Source: Galeopsis tetrahit (Eukaryota > Streptophyta > Magnoliopsida > Lamiales > Lamiaceae). From it: 64,000 bases of DNA. Location of the stretch: contig OY776125.1 of the NCBI GenBank assembly GCA_963675135.1, positions 63,563,441 through 63,627,440 of the forward strand. Direction: 5' to 3'. Shown here in pieces: positions 42,668 to 54,699 of the stretch; within the stretch, counting starts at the first letter, position 1, and every line of letters starts with the position of its first letter. The position numbers were made by a program, and so were the translations under genes. The notes beneath the pieces are model-generated. The model was not told the origin of the DNA. It saw only the letters and a program-made list of their open reading frames with translations, and did not search any database.

Positions 42668-45343
42668 GTGTTGCCCTTAGACCCGGAGATCGAAGCCAAT
42701 TGTCGAAGAAGGAACGCAGAGAGAAGAAGAGTTGAGTTAGAAGCTATGAATAGAAGAGAGAATCCAATCGTAAAGGAGATTGAGGAAGAAGTGGAATATC
42801 AAGGAGTTGAAGGGCCAAATGGCAATGGTGGTAACCGACCACAAGGGGCTCTAAGAGATAACCTTCACTGGAGGGTTGGAGAGAATGTTAATGTGGAAGG
42901 AGATAGAAGGACAAGGGAGAATGAGGAACATGGGCATCAAAGAGTTTTGAGAGATCATTTTCGCCCTATTCCAAGGCCATATGGAGGAGCGGGTCGGGAA
43001 CCCATGGATGCCCATAACTTCGAGCTCAAGCCGTCCTTGATTGTTATGGTGCAAAACAATCAATTCGGAAGACTTTCCAAAGAAGATCCCAACCTTCACT
43101 TATCTCAATTCCTAGAGATAAGTGGGACGGTTAAGATCAACCGTGTTCCTCAAGATTACATCCGATAGCAACTCTTCCCCTTCTCCCTCCGAGACCGATC
43201 TAAGCAATGGTATCTCTCTCTTGATTTGAGGACCATTGAAAATTGGACCGATCTTGTTGATGCATTTTTAATGAAGTATTTTCCCCCGAGCAAGACCATC
43301 CAAATACGAGGGGAAATATCTTCATTTCGACAAGATGAGGACGAATCATTGGCCGAAGCATGGGAGCGCTTCAAAGACCTCATTAGAAGTTGCCCACAAC
43401 ATGGCTTTTCAAGAGACCAAATTATTTGTTACTTTTATAACGGGATGGATCATTGTACAAGAGGGATGGTAGACGCTTCGGCCGATGGAGGATCGTTGTT
43501 GGGGAAGACAACGGAGGAAGGTTACATTCTTTTGGAAGAGATGGCAAAAAACGGAAATCAATGGCCATCCGAGAGAAGATAAAACCGAAAGATTGCCTCA
43601 ACTCAAGAATCGGAGGATTTTGCAACTTTATCCAACAAAATGGATAAATTCACTTCTCTAATGACGGCCAAGGCATTAATGGGACCAAGTGATGAGCAAT
43701 ATGAAGAGGCCCACTACATGAACAACCAAAGGGACTGAAATTATCGAGAAATGGGTTGGAACGAAAGGCAAAACCGTGAGAATCCTCCTAATCCGAATCA
43801 ATATCATCCCGGTTTGAGGCAACATAAGAACTTCTCCTATGCCAATCCAAGGAATGACATTCAACCACCACCAAACTTCAACGTGAGGGATGGGATGATC
43901 ATTGACCCCTCGCCAAAGCCATCCTTAGAAGAGATGTTTGGTGCATTCATGGGAGAGACAAAGAATTTCATGGGAAAGACATGGCAAAGGCTTGATGAAC
44001 AAGTGGAGATGATCAAGAATGTGGCAAACAACATGAAAGCCATGGAGAAGCAAATGAGCCAACTTTTTAATGTTGTTGGAAGTCAACACACTCCGGGGCA
44101 ATTTCCCTCTAACACGGAGCTCAACCCCAAGGAGCAATGCAAGGCTATAAAACTAAGAAGTGGGACAAGCTACGAGGAGCCCAAGATGCCACAAGAGGAG
44201 GAAATGGTAATGGCACCCGAGGGTGTTGACAAAGAAGAAGGCCAAGAGAAAGAAAAGCAAGAAGAGCTAGTAAGGGAAGAAAAAGAAGCAAGAGGGGAAG
44301 AAGAGAAAGAAGGGGAGAAGAAGAGTGAGGAGGAAATCCCTCCACAAGACAAAGGCAAGAATGTAGTGCCTCTCCCATATCCTCAAAGGTTGAAGAAGAA
44401 GGGTTTGGACAACAAATTTGCCAAGTTCTTGGAGATGTTCAAGAAGATCCACATCAATATCCCATTTGTCGAGGCTCTTGAACAAATGCCCCACTATTCT
44501 AAGTTCTTGAAGGAAATCATGTTAAACAAGAGGAAGATGGTGGAGTATGAGACGGTGCACTTAACCGAAGAGTGTAGCTCCATAATCCAAGCTAAGCTAC
44601 CTCAAAAGCTTAGAGACCCTGGATCCTTCACTTTGCCATGCGTCATTGGAGATGGAGCTACATTTAGAGCTTTATGTGATTTGGGAGCTAGTATAAATCT
44701 TATGCCTCTATCCATCTTCAAGTCTCTTGGTTTGGGAAAGCTCACACCGACAACGATGAGCATCCAATTGGCGGATAGATCGATGACATGCCCTTTGGGT
44801 ATAGTAGAGGATGTATTGGTCAAAGTTGACAAGTTTATCTTTCCGGTAGACTTTGTAGTTTTGGATATGGAGGAGGACAAATACATCCCGTTGATCTTGG
44901 GAAGACCATTTTTGGCAACCGGAGGGGCTATCATAAATGTGAGGAAAGGGGAGTTGGAGCTTCAAGTGAACAATGAGAAAGTCTTGTTCAACATTTACAA
45001 GGCTATCAAATTTCGGGATGATGAGGATGAGGTCTTCGAGTGCAACATGATCAATAGTGTTCAAGCTTGTGTGGATATGCACATAGAAAAGAGCAACTCA
45101 AAAGATCCACTTGACTTTTGCATAAGAAAATCTCTTACTTCACCTTCTCTTGCTCCTTTTGATTTTAATTATGATGAACTTGATGATATAGAATTGTTTG
45201 AATACATGTGTTCTCTTGATGTTCTACAGGAGCTCTCAATCAACAAGGAAGATAAATTCATGGAGATACGACGAGAAGCCAAGTTTGGGGGGGTTTTACT
45301 TGAAGAGTGTCAAACATTTCCTAACAAAAATCTTGACACTTGA
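42668..45343 (+). pseudogene. Athila gag and protease
   Basis: One reading frame with stops at 43166-43168 (TAG), 43580-43582 (TAA), 43736-43738 (TGA) and 45341-45343 (TGA). It begins with a charged N-terminus (EANCRRRNAERRRVELEAM). The capsid follows (SLRDRSKQWYLSLDL, FLMKYFPPSKTIQIRGEISS, DESLAEAWERFKDLIRSCP), then a Pro/Asn-rich section, a long Glu/Lys-rich helix (44,160-44,350), and the retropepsin-like domain (IGDGATFRALCDLGASINLM, LILGRPFLATGGAII). There is no frameshift in this 2.7 kb, only point nonsense changes. The frame continues past 45,343 to 45,544 (KPLPDHLRYTYL), the usual link to RT. Confidence 0.88.
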
Positions 45344-45358
45344 CCCTCATGTTTCTCG

Positions 45359-46735
45359 TTGGAGGCACCGAAGGAGGGAGCTAAGGAGGAATCGAAAGCT
45401 CAAGAGAAAGGAAGAAAGATAGATTTGAAACCACTTCCGGATCACTTGAGATATACATATCTCGAACAAGGTGATCTCTTTCCGGTTATTGTTTCTTCAC
45501 ACTTGCATGATATTGAGTTAGAAAAATTGATTAGGGGTGCTTAGAACTTATAAATCGGCTATTGGTTGGGATATTTCGGATTTGAAGGGTATATTGGCTC
45601 ATATTTGCATGCATAAAATTAGACTAGATGAGTCTATTAAGCCTAAAGCCCAAGGTCAAAGAAGATTGAATCATATCATGCAAGAGGTAGTTAGAAAAGA
45701 GGTGTTGAAGTGGTTAGATAATGACATAAATTTTCCCATTAGTGATAGTAAGTGGGTGAGTCCAACACAAGTGGTACCTAAGAAGGGGGGCATGACTATT
45801 GTTACAACCGAAGCTTTATAAGCAATTGGTACTAAGACCATTGTGGGGTGGAGAGTATGCATTGATTATCGCATGTTGAATAATACCACTAGGAAAGACC
45901 ATTTTCCTTTGCCTTTTATTGATCAAATGTTGGATAGGATGGCGGGATACGAGTATTATTGTTTTCTTGATGGTTACTCGGGATACAATCAAATTTTGAT
46001 TGATCCTAAGGACCAAGAGAAATCAACTTTTACTTGCCCATATGGTACTTTTGCTTTTAGGAGAATGCCATTTGGATTGTGTAATGCCCCTGCCACCTTT
46101 CAAAGATGTATGATGGCTATATTTCATGGCATGATTGAAAGCATAATGGAGGTGTTTATGGATGATTTTTCTGTATTTGGTTATTCTTTTATACATGTCT
46201 ACGTAACCTCTCTTGTGTTTTGCAAAGATGCATAGATACTAATTTGGTGCTCAATTGGGAGAAGTGCCACTTCATGGTGAAGGAAGGAATTGTGCTTGGG
46301 CACAAGGTTTCGGCTAAGGGACTTGAGGTGGATAGAGCAAAAATTGTGGTAATCGAGAAGCTACCTCTACCAACCAATGAGAAGACGGTGGTTAGAAGTT
46401 TCCTTGGGCATGCCGGATTTTATAGAAGATTTATCAAGGATTTTTCGAAGATAGCCAAGCCCACGTGTTCATTGTTGGAGAAAGGTGCCACTTTCATCTT
46501 TAGTGAGGAGTGTGTGAAGTCATTTGAGATATTGAAGGAGGCTTTGATCAAAGCTCTCGTGTTGGTGACACCCGATTGGAGTCAACCTTTTGAGGTCATG
46601 TGTGACGCTAGTGATTATGTCGTTGGAGTAGCTTTGGATCAAAAGAGAGACAAGCTCTTTTGTGTGATCTACTATGCAAGCAAAACTTTGAATCCGGCTC
46701 AAAAAAGAATTACACCACGACGGAAAAAGAGATGA
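45359..46735 (+). pseudogene. Athila reverse transcriptase
   Basis: Pieces in three frames: 45359-45544, 45537-45821, 45843-46235 and 46220-46735. Motifs include LRTYKSAIGWDISDLKGI, HKIRLDESIKPKAQGQRRLN, SKWVSPTQVVPKKGG, WRVCIDYRMLNNTTRKDHFP, LDGYSGYNQI, FAFRRMPFGLCNAPATFQRC, and the catalytic site VFMDDFSVFG (MDD intact). Then come LGHKVSAKGLEVDRAKI and the RT-RNase H connection (FEVMCDASDYVVGVALDQ). Breaks: a frame change at about 45,540, a TAA at 45819-45821, a frame change near 46,190-46,220, and another near 46,700. Confidence 0.88.
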
Positions 46736-48253
46736 TAGCCGTGACCTATAGTTTTGATAAGCTTAGAGCATATTTGGTGGGAGCTAAGACCATAGTGTAC
46801 ACGGATCACACGGCTCTTAAGTACTTGATTGAAAAGAAAGAGGCTAAACCGAGGTTGATACGATGGGTGCTCCTTTTGCAAGAATTTGATGTGGAGATTA
46901 GAGATAGAAAAAGGTGTGAGAATGTGGTGGCGGATCATCTCTCAAGACTTGAGAATGTGGAGGAAAAAGATGTCCAAGTCCCTATCAAGGAGTGGTTCCC
47001 CGATGAGCAAATTCTTGCTATCAAAGAAGCATGTCCATGGTTTGCCGACTTTGTGAATTACATAGCCACCGGAACACACCCACCAAATCTCTCATTCCAT
47101 CAAAAGAAGAAGTTTTATCTTGATGTCCAGTTCTATATTTGCGAGGACCCATTCCTCTATAGATGGTGTTCAGACATGATTATGAGGAGGTGCCTAGCGG
47201 AAGATGAGTGGGAGAAAATGATTGAGGAGTGTCATCATTCATCCCCTTATGGAGGACATTTTGGAGCAAACCGAACAGCCCACAAAGTTCTTAAAAGTGG
47301 TTTTTATTGGTCATTCATCTTTAGAGATTGTGAAGTTTTTGTGAAGAAATGTGACAAGTGTCAAAGGATGGGAAATATTTCAAAAAGGCATGAGATGCCT
47401 ATGAAGAATGTGATTGAAGTGAAGCTCTTTGATGTGTGGGGAATAGATTTTATGGGGCCCTTCCCAACTTCTCATGGATTTTCCTACATCCTTTTGGCCA
47501 TTGACTACGTTTCTAGATGGATTAAGGCCATTCCAACCACTACAAATGACGCCAAGGTAGTCCTCAATTTTTTGAGGAAGAATATTTTCACTCGTTTTGG
47601 CACTCCAAGAGCACTAGTGAGTGATGGTGGTTCACACTTTTGCAACTGATGGCTAGATCAACTCTTGACAAAATATGGAGTGAAGCATAGGGTGACCACA
47701 CCTTATCACCCTCAAGCTAATGGACAAACGGAGCTTGCAAATCGAGAAGTGAAGGATTGGGCCATCAAGCTAGATGATGCTCTTTGGGCATATCGAACCG
47801 CTTACAAGACACCTTTGGGCACATCTCCTTACCAACTTGTGTATGGCAAGTCTTGTCATCTACCCGTGGAGGTGGAATGTAGAGCTCGTTGGGCTATTAA
47901 GGAGTTGAATCTTGATCTTAAGGCATCCGGAGAAAGAAGAAAAGATGATGCTCAATGAGCTTGATGAGTTTAGGAATGAAGCCTTTGAGAACTCCAAGAT
48001 TCACAAAGAAAGGGCCAAGAAGTTCCATGACAAGATGATTGAGAGGAGGGATTTCCAAGTGGGAGAACAAGTCCTATTGTTCAACTCAAGGTTGAGACTA
48101 TTTCCGGGCAAGTTGAAATCAAAGTGGTCGGGGCCCTTTGTGATTAAGAATGTGACGCCCATGGGAAATGTGGAGCTTATTGGTAAAGATGGAACAACCT
48201 TTGTTGTGAACGGTCAAAGAGTGAAGCACTATTTTGGAAATGAGAAACTTTGA
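46660..48253 (+). pseudogene. Athila RNase H and integrase
   Basis: 46660-47649 carries the RNase H end (YTTTEKEMIAVTYSFDKLRA, VYTDHTALKYLI, NVVADHLSRLE) and the integrase HHCC finger (HHSSPYGGHFGANRTAHKVL, CDKCQRMGN) and core (DVWGIDFMGPFP, VSDGGSHFCN). A TGA at 47647-47649 stands where the frame should continue. 47665-47958 is in the same frame (GVKHRVTTPYHPQANGQTEL with the catalytic Glu region, PLGTSPYQLVYGKSCHLPVE). After a frame change near 47,935, 47912-48253 carries the C-terminal part (FQVGEQVLLFNSRLRLFPGK, LKSKWSGPFVI). Confidence 0.88.
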
Positions 48254-49967
48254 ATGGTGGAGTCGCTTCACTTGGATGAGGCTTGAAAGTAGAAAGAAAC
48301 CGCCCGGCATAGGACGTTAAAAATAGCGCTTCTTGGGAGGCAACCCAAGGTTTTATTGCTTTGTTAGTTTTGATAACTTATTTTCTTTTGTAGGTATGGA
48401 TGAGGAGCATTGTGGACATCATATCTTGGAGAATGAAGAAGAAGCAAAGCCAACTTTGGAAAGAGGGAGCAAGTGGTGCAATGGTGATCTTTGAAGAGCA
48501 TTGAATGTGCAAGGAGGGAGGTAAAAACTTGTATCCCCAAACTTAGAATTTTTACATAGTAAAATTCTAAATTTGGGGGAGTTATTTTTCTTTTTATTTT
48601 TCCACTATATTTGTTATCTCTTGCACCGGTTCGTCATTCTACTTGTGTTACATTTTTCACCGGCGCACACTTAGCTTTCATATGCTTATATTGTTTGAGT
48701 TGGTTTTGTTTATTTGTTGGGCAGTGTAGTTATGGTGAAGTGTGAGCATGGATAATCATTGGAATTCATGGTTGAGTAGTTGTGGTGATGTCTATTTTCT
48801 TTGAATGTATGCATAATTGGTGATGGATAGTAGTATCATATTGTGTTCATAATTGTTGATCCTTGATGACATGAATGCATGATGTGTTATTTTTTGGGGA
48901 CATTTGATGGATGTGAAAGTTCTATTGAATAAACCGGTAAGAATTGAGCCCTAAATCGAACATGTAGTCCGGTTTAGTTCATTTGAGAGTGGATTAGGTT
49001 ATTGCTAGTGATCCAAGAACTTGCCCAAGTTCTTGTTTGAAAGCATGATTTTGTGAAACTTTGTGATATGATATAGGTCATCTTGTTCTAAAGAGTCACT
49101 TAGCCAAAATTTCCTAAAACCGAAGTAATTTTCCGTAGTTAGCCCCTTTGAGCCTAATTCCTCATTTTCTTGGCAAACTACAATGTTAACCACTTAGCCT
49201 TTTTGAGCCTTTGACACCTACATCTAGTAGGAGATAAAAGACAAAGTGGATAAACATGTGCTTGAATATCTTTGGTGAAAGGAGAAATTGGAAAAGTTGA
49301 AAGAAAATGAGAAAAGATGAGAAGAAAATCAATGGAAAAGAAAGAGGGACAAAGAGCCCCAAAAGCTTGAAAATAAAAATGGTTAAAAAAAATGAGGCGA
49401 TGAATACTTGAAAAAAAAAATGAAAAGTGAGGATAAAAGTTGTATGCTTTGAAAGTGAAAGCACAAATTGTAAAACTACAAACTTTGTCCTCCACTAGAA
49501 GAGTCACAATTACCAAATTCATCCTACCTTGTCCAAAGAGCCAATGTTACATCCTTGATTAAGCCCTATTAATCACATTGTTGAACATTTGAGTGGTGTA
49601 GAAAGTAAAATGTGGGCAAGCTTATGGTGATTGCATAGCATAACTTGGTTGTTGAGTGTATTCATATCCTCAATTTGTTTGTGTGTTTTAGAGAAACACT
49701 TTAACATGTGAGTAGAGAACTTGAGCATTTGGATTATGTTTCCCCATCACAATGTGTTGTGTACTTTGTGCATTCTTTGATCTATGAGTGTGAATTGCAA
49801 TAATGAGCATATGACCATCATTGAGAAAGCACTTTGAGAAAGAGACCTCACCACACTTTACTTTGCATGTGTGATTTGCATTGAATATTCCATTGTGATC
49901 ATTCCACCCTCATTGATTTAAGTGCTTATGTCTTTGAGGACAAACAACATTTTAAGTTTGGGGGGTT
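48254..49967 (+). other. Athila 3' non-coding region with hairpins and polypurine tract
   Basis: No env-like frame is left. Visible structures: CTTGGG-AGGCAA-CCCAAG at 48332-48349; an 18-bp inverted repeat at 48535-48552/48561-48578 with one mismatch and an 8-base loop; an A/G-rich stretch at 49,260-49,450; and the polypurine tract TTTGGGGGGTT at 49,957-49,967 directly before the 3' LTR. Confidence 0.75.
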
Positions 49968-51653
49968 TGATTCGGGTGGAATTTACAAGTTTTTGATGCA
50001 TATGTGAAGCTCATTTTTAGTGCGATTTCAGTGATTTATGAGTTAATTATCATTGTTTTGGTCGAAATAAGAGAAAGGTAGTGTTTTGTCGATTTTGTAG
50101 GTAAAACGATGGAATTTGGGAGTAAAACACCTACCACAAGTCATTGGATCGGAAAGAGGAGTGAACCATTGGACCCGGCTCGAAAAATGGAGTGGAATAG
50201 CAAAATGAATCGAGTTGATTAGAGGTCGGAAGCTCAAGATACGTACGGAGGGACGAAGTTGGAGGACGAAAACGAAGGACAGGGGAGCCAATACGAAGTA
50301 TTGGACCGGCCGAGTGGCATCACTCGCCCGGCCGGGCGGCCAAGCCATTTAAAATTGCCAAAGTCGAAGGTTTGGCCCGGCCGGGCGGAATCACTCGCCC
50401 GACCGGGCGATAAATGCTAGAATTTTGGCCACTTACGAAGTTATGGCCTGGCCGGGCGGCCGAACAAGCAAATACACCCTCCATTTATGAAACTTTCGCC
50501 CGACCGGGTCACTTGCCCCCTGTTTGCGCAAATTTTCACCAACACTCCCACCCGGCCGGGCCAACCCATTTTCGGTGCCAAACTTGTATTTTCTCCATTT
50601 TCAAGGGACCTACTTGCAATCTTACACCCAAACCCTACCCCAACACCATAAATACCTCCATTCTTAAATTCAAAACCATCTTACCCCTTTCTTAAGAAGT
50701 CCTACACACAATCACACACATTTTGAGGTTTTCATCATCTACTTCTTCAATTCTTCATCAATTCAAGCAAGGGAGGCACCATTAGCTTTGGAATTTCATT
50801 CCTCACCGTACAATAGTCTAAGCTTTCTTTTCCTTTCACTTTTTATTGCTTTTATCTTAGTTTTCTTTGTAGTTGGATTATATTGTTGATTGGCTAGAAC
50901 ACTTTTGGTTCTAGAGCCTTGTAAATACTTTTTTTGAAGTCTATGAATTAATGTTTTGCTTATTTGGTGGTTGTGTGGCTTAATTCTTTTTTAATGCTTG
51001 GTTTATATTAAAAAACATGTCATTAGTGTACAATAGTGATATGTTAATCTTAGTTAATTGAAATTGGATTGAGAAATCTCTTTTGATTAATTGATTGCAA
51101 ACATTTGACCTAATTTTATTGTGAGATTGAAAGATGATCAATGATTAGGAAGATGTGTGATGATCTTAGGAGCTTGATTGGATTTTATGATGCAATTTAG
51201 GTAGAGATACTAAGTTGTGTGATATTTCTCTTGGATTATTTGGATTGAAAGGACTTTTAATTCATTATTGTGTGATCAATCTTATAGACAAAGCATAAAC
51301 ACCACTTAAGTAGATAGTTAATCATAGATGGATTCACTAGTATTGCATGTGCTTTAGAACTTACTTTCTCTTAATTGAGTTTTAACCGTATCTTTCTCGT
51401 TTTGTGATTTGCATGAACACTTGTTGATCGATTTCTATATTACTCGTTTAATTGTCTATTTGTGACGTTTGGGTAGATAATTAGGGGTAATTTCACACTA
51501 CAAACTTTTCGATCGCCGTCTATTTAAAATTCAATCGACAAACTCCACTTTTATACTACACCTCTCTGTGGGATCGACCTCGTACTTATTACACTGCAAT
51601 ATATGTTGTATACTTGCGGTTGTGTATTTTGGTGTTGCATAATACGTGAATCA
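49968..51653 (+). repeat. Athila 3' LTR
   Basis: 1,686 bp starting TGATTCGGGTGGAATTTACA and ending GTGAATCA; followed by the duplication GACTC and then the LINE sequence. It has a smaller GC-palindrome cluster than the 5' LTR. Confidence 0.93.
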
Positions 51654-53049
51654 GACTCCACCGTCCGAGAGCTTAAGGTATCTTCATCACTCTTGTGCCT
51701 CTTCGTACCACTGGTTCTTGAGTCCTCTCCACTGCCATTGGTCTCTTTGTGAGGTGCTACAAGTTGAAGCTGCGCTTTGCTCGGTCTACCCCGCTTCTTT
51801 TGACTTTTGTTGTACTGGTTTTGCATCATCTGTTTTGGAATGTAGTATTATGCTATCACTAGCTCCGGGATCACCTTATCTTTGCCTTTTCCTTGCATCT
51901 TAGCTTGAAATATGGGCCCCTTTCCTGCCCCCAGCCCTTCTCCGATCTGCAAGCTTCTATGTGGACCATACAGACCTGTCTCCGAGATGTGTTGGATTGG
52001 TACCTCATGCTCAATTTCGTGTTCAATCTCGGCCACCACCGGTTAGTTTCATAGGTAATGCGCTTATTCTGTTGTGCATTTGGCATCTCCACCCCATCCA
52101 GTACCTCTTCCACAAAAAAGTTAACCTCTTGGTCATTAAAATTAGAGCTGTCGTTCCATTCTTCAATTGCTCCAGCTAGGCCTTCATTATTGAAGAACTG
52201 GTTGACTGCCCCTGCTGCTTCAGCCTCCATTTGATTCATTTCATTCTCCTCATTAACTTGGACATAACAAGATTCAGTAATCTGGGATTTCCTCCTTATA
52301 GATTCATATTGGGCTTGAGTTGGTCCTTTTTGCCCCTCCGCCTTCAACCAAATCGGATAATCCTTCTCATCATTCGATTTTTGTCAATTTTCATTAAACT
52401 CAGTTGGACAGTCTTCTTCAATATGAGAAAGGAGACCACAGATAGAACAGAAAAAGCCTAACTTTTCATACCTTAGTGGCAGAAGAATTTTTTCCATCTT
52501 GATCGTGATGTAGGTATTCCTGTGAAGAGGTTGATTCATATCAAATAAGACCCTAACACGTAAGCATCTCCCCCAGGCTGCCTCTCCTTCATGGCAATCA
52601 ATTGCAATGATGTCACCCAGCCTTTCCCCTAATTTGAAAGCAATTTGCTTCGTCATGGAGTAAATAGGCAAACCATGAATCTGAATCCACAGTGGGATAG
52701 TTGAGATGACTAAGTCGGATCATCTCCTCTGGTTTTGGAAAGAATCAGCATCGGCCCGTTAACTATCCATGGTTGGCGATAGAACACCTTGCTGCAGTCC
52801 AAATCCTTCTCGAAAATGAACATATAATATCCTTCCCCCATTTGGGTGATCTTGACTTCCCCTTCTACACGCCATATTTTTCTTTAGTAGTTAGAGTGTG
52901 TCCTTCATGGTCCCTTGCCTTCTTGTGGTAAATCGTCCTAGAAGAGCATTTTTGGGAAGAATGAGATCTCATTCCTCGACATCAAGAGAAGCATTCACAT
53001 TTTCGGCCAAACTGACCTTTCTGAAAGGCTCCTGCAAATTTTCAGCCAT
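51654..53049 (-). pseudogene. LINE ORF1 (DUF4283 / zinc-knuckle protein)
   Basis: The start region is at 53049 (MAENLQEPFRKVSLAENVNA), soon broken by frameshifts. The DUF4283-like part is in 52671-52384 (MPIYSMTKQIAFKLGERLGD, RCLRVRVLFDMNQPL), followed by the knuckle CSICGLLSHIEEDC. The C-terminal basic and polar tail is in 52347-51871 and 51829-51654 (KKRGRPSKAQL). Read into the 40.79-kb side of the Athila insertion, the frame meets a stop within a few codons, directly before the ORF2 start. The insertion therefore hit the last codons of ORF1. Confidence 0.8.
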
Positions 53050-53428
53050 TTTGGGGTGGAAAGAGTGACCTAACTTCAGAAAAGAAATCAAGATGATGAG
53101 GAATGCACTCAGCGTACATCTTCCCCTCCAAAATATAGCCATAACCACCGTTCGAATGGCCAATACCAACAAATCGATAAGTGTGTAGGTCTAAGCACAC
53201 CATGCACTCAAATAGAAAAAACCTCCAAATAATTGGAAACGATGAATTGGAACTCTACAAAAACCGACGAAGTCGGCCATAAAATCACGCTAATACTATA
53301 AGGATTGGGCAGAAATCATGATTATTCCGACACATTAACTCATCTACGCCAAAGTAATCAAGATCGAAGGAACTAATCATTAGTGATTGACCAAAAAACC
53401 CCAAAATTTCTTTTGCCCTAGATTTATT

Positions 53429-54699
53429 CAAAATTAAGGATTTGGATATGTAAACTCGGAATACAAGGTTGAATACTTAAAATTTAGATTGTGAGTATTC
53501 TTGAAAATACTAAGACAATCTTGCTTGAGTTATTGTTTATGTAACCTTACTAAGAAGGTTTGACTTTATATTTATAATTGAGTACGTGAACTCTTCTTAT
53601 TGTTGTTTTTCAACTAACTTTCATACTTAATTCTTTATACATATTTTTTTTTGTCTCGATTGAGCAACTGTCTTTTTATTAAAGACTTTTACTATCGTAG
53701 ACCGTTTTTTACTCAACTGCTAATTTAGTTGACAGACTTAGTTTATCAGATGAGTCTCAATCAACTTGAGCTTAAATAACATATTGTTTGATATTCTATG
53801 GTATATTATTATAGTCTTCAAATCTTTAGGTCTTCTGATCTACAAGTTTCTAGTCCTCTGATATGGTATTTTTAGTGATAAAAGTGTTATGGTATCTGAT
53901 CTTCTTTCAACCGACCAGTTGAGTTATTCCTCAACTTGTTGTCTAAAATTAAGAAAACATATACCGAAAGTTGATTACACAATCTCAACTTATCCTCATT
54001 TCATTGTGTTTTGGACACAATCATCAACTAATATAGATATCCCAACAACTAGCTCTAACACATTGAGGTTAACCCTATAAAAATTTTGGCTAAATAGGTT
54101 GCAGATTAAATCATTCACATTAAATGGATTGTTAGTTGGAACATAATCTTAATCCTAACCGTCTACTGACTAAACAAGTTGCGGAATAACAAATTAATAA
54201 AATTAAATTTAAAAATAAAACAATGATCAAAATATGACAATGTTAACTTAAATCTCAAACATTGTTCATAAATTCATTCAATCACATCAAATCATTAAAT
54301 ATAGGTCTAAAATTTCAAACACTAATAATTAGGAAAATGTCAATGGGTAGATTCACCACAGGGGTGAAACACACCGTTCACAAAATTTGACAATTATATT
54401 AGTATTAATTATTTTGACTGAAATATGCTAACGAATACATTTTCATCAATTTTCGCGAACAATATTTTTCATATCTAGATGAGTCTGGTCATTTATTACC
54501 ACCTTAATAATTAATATACACATATATTTAATTTCTTAATAAAGGAGAAATTGCAATTCCACTCACCATTTTTTTTGGGACATAAAAAGGAGAATTGTAT
54601 TATTGGAGTACTAGCGGTGCTCGAAAAATATAATTTTACAAATTACAGGATGTCGAGACTTGTATTATTACTCAATGATTACAAAGTAAAAAGGACTCC
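53429..54699. other. no gene; possible LTR remnant
   Basis: AT-rich DNA. 54,026-54,036 reads GATATCCCAACA and 54,181-54,200 contains GTTGCGGAATAACAAATTAA. Both recall terminal parts of the copia LTR described above, but no collinear match could be traced. Small open frames here have no recognisable domain. Confidence 0.35.

Larger units (their letters stand above)
40799..51653 (+). mobile_element. Athila-type Ty3/gypsy LTR retrotransposon
   Basis: Two long LTRs, a primer-binding site of the tRNA-Asp type, polypurine tract, gag and pol on plus, and a perfect 5-bp duplication GACTC (40794-40798 and 51654-51658). The left LTR starts TA instead of TG; otherwise the ends are TG...CA. Gene order is gag, protease, RT, RNase H, integrase. 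No env-like ORF is left in the 1.7 kb before the 3' LTR. Pol and gag are broken by several stops and frameshifts. LTR indels (1,657 versus 1,686 bp with compensating insertions and deletions) indicate that it is older than the copia. Confidence 0.93.
36641..53428 (-). mobile_element. L1-type LINE, split in two by an Athila element
   Basis: The 3' part (36,641-40,798) holds ORF2 and the 5' part (51,654-about 53,428) holds ORF1. Removing the Athila insertion leaves a LINE of about 5.9 kb with ORF1 followed by ORF2, as in plant L1 elements. The 3' end has a short A8 tail (T8 on plus at 36,641-36,648). A possible 8-bp duplication CAAAATTA occurs at 36632-36639 and 53429-53436; this is short for a LINE, so the outer borders are tentative. 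Both ORFs carry frameshifts and stops. Confidence 0.85.

Noticed and set aside
44145..44494. Hydrophobic Leu/Pro/Ser-rich minus-strand ORFs
   Set aside because: Antisense shadow of the Glu/Lys-rich part of Athila gag.
53500..54036. Solo LTR related to the copia element, ending GATATCCCAACA
   Set aside because: Only the terminal dozen bases and scattered words agree; no collinear alignment or target duplication could be found.
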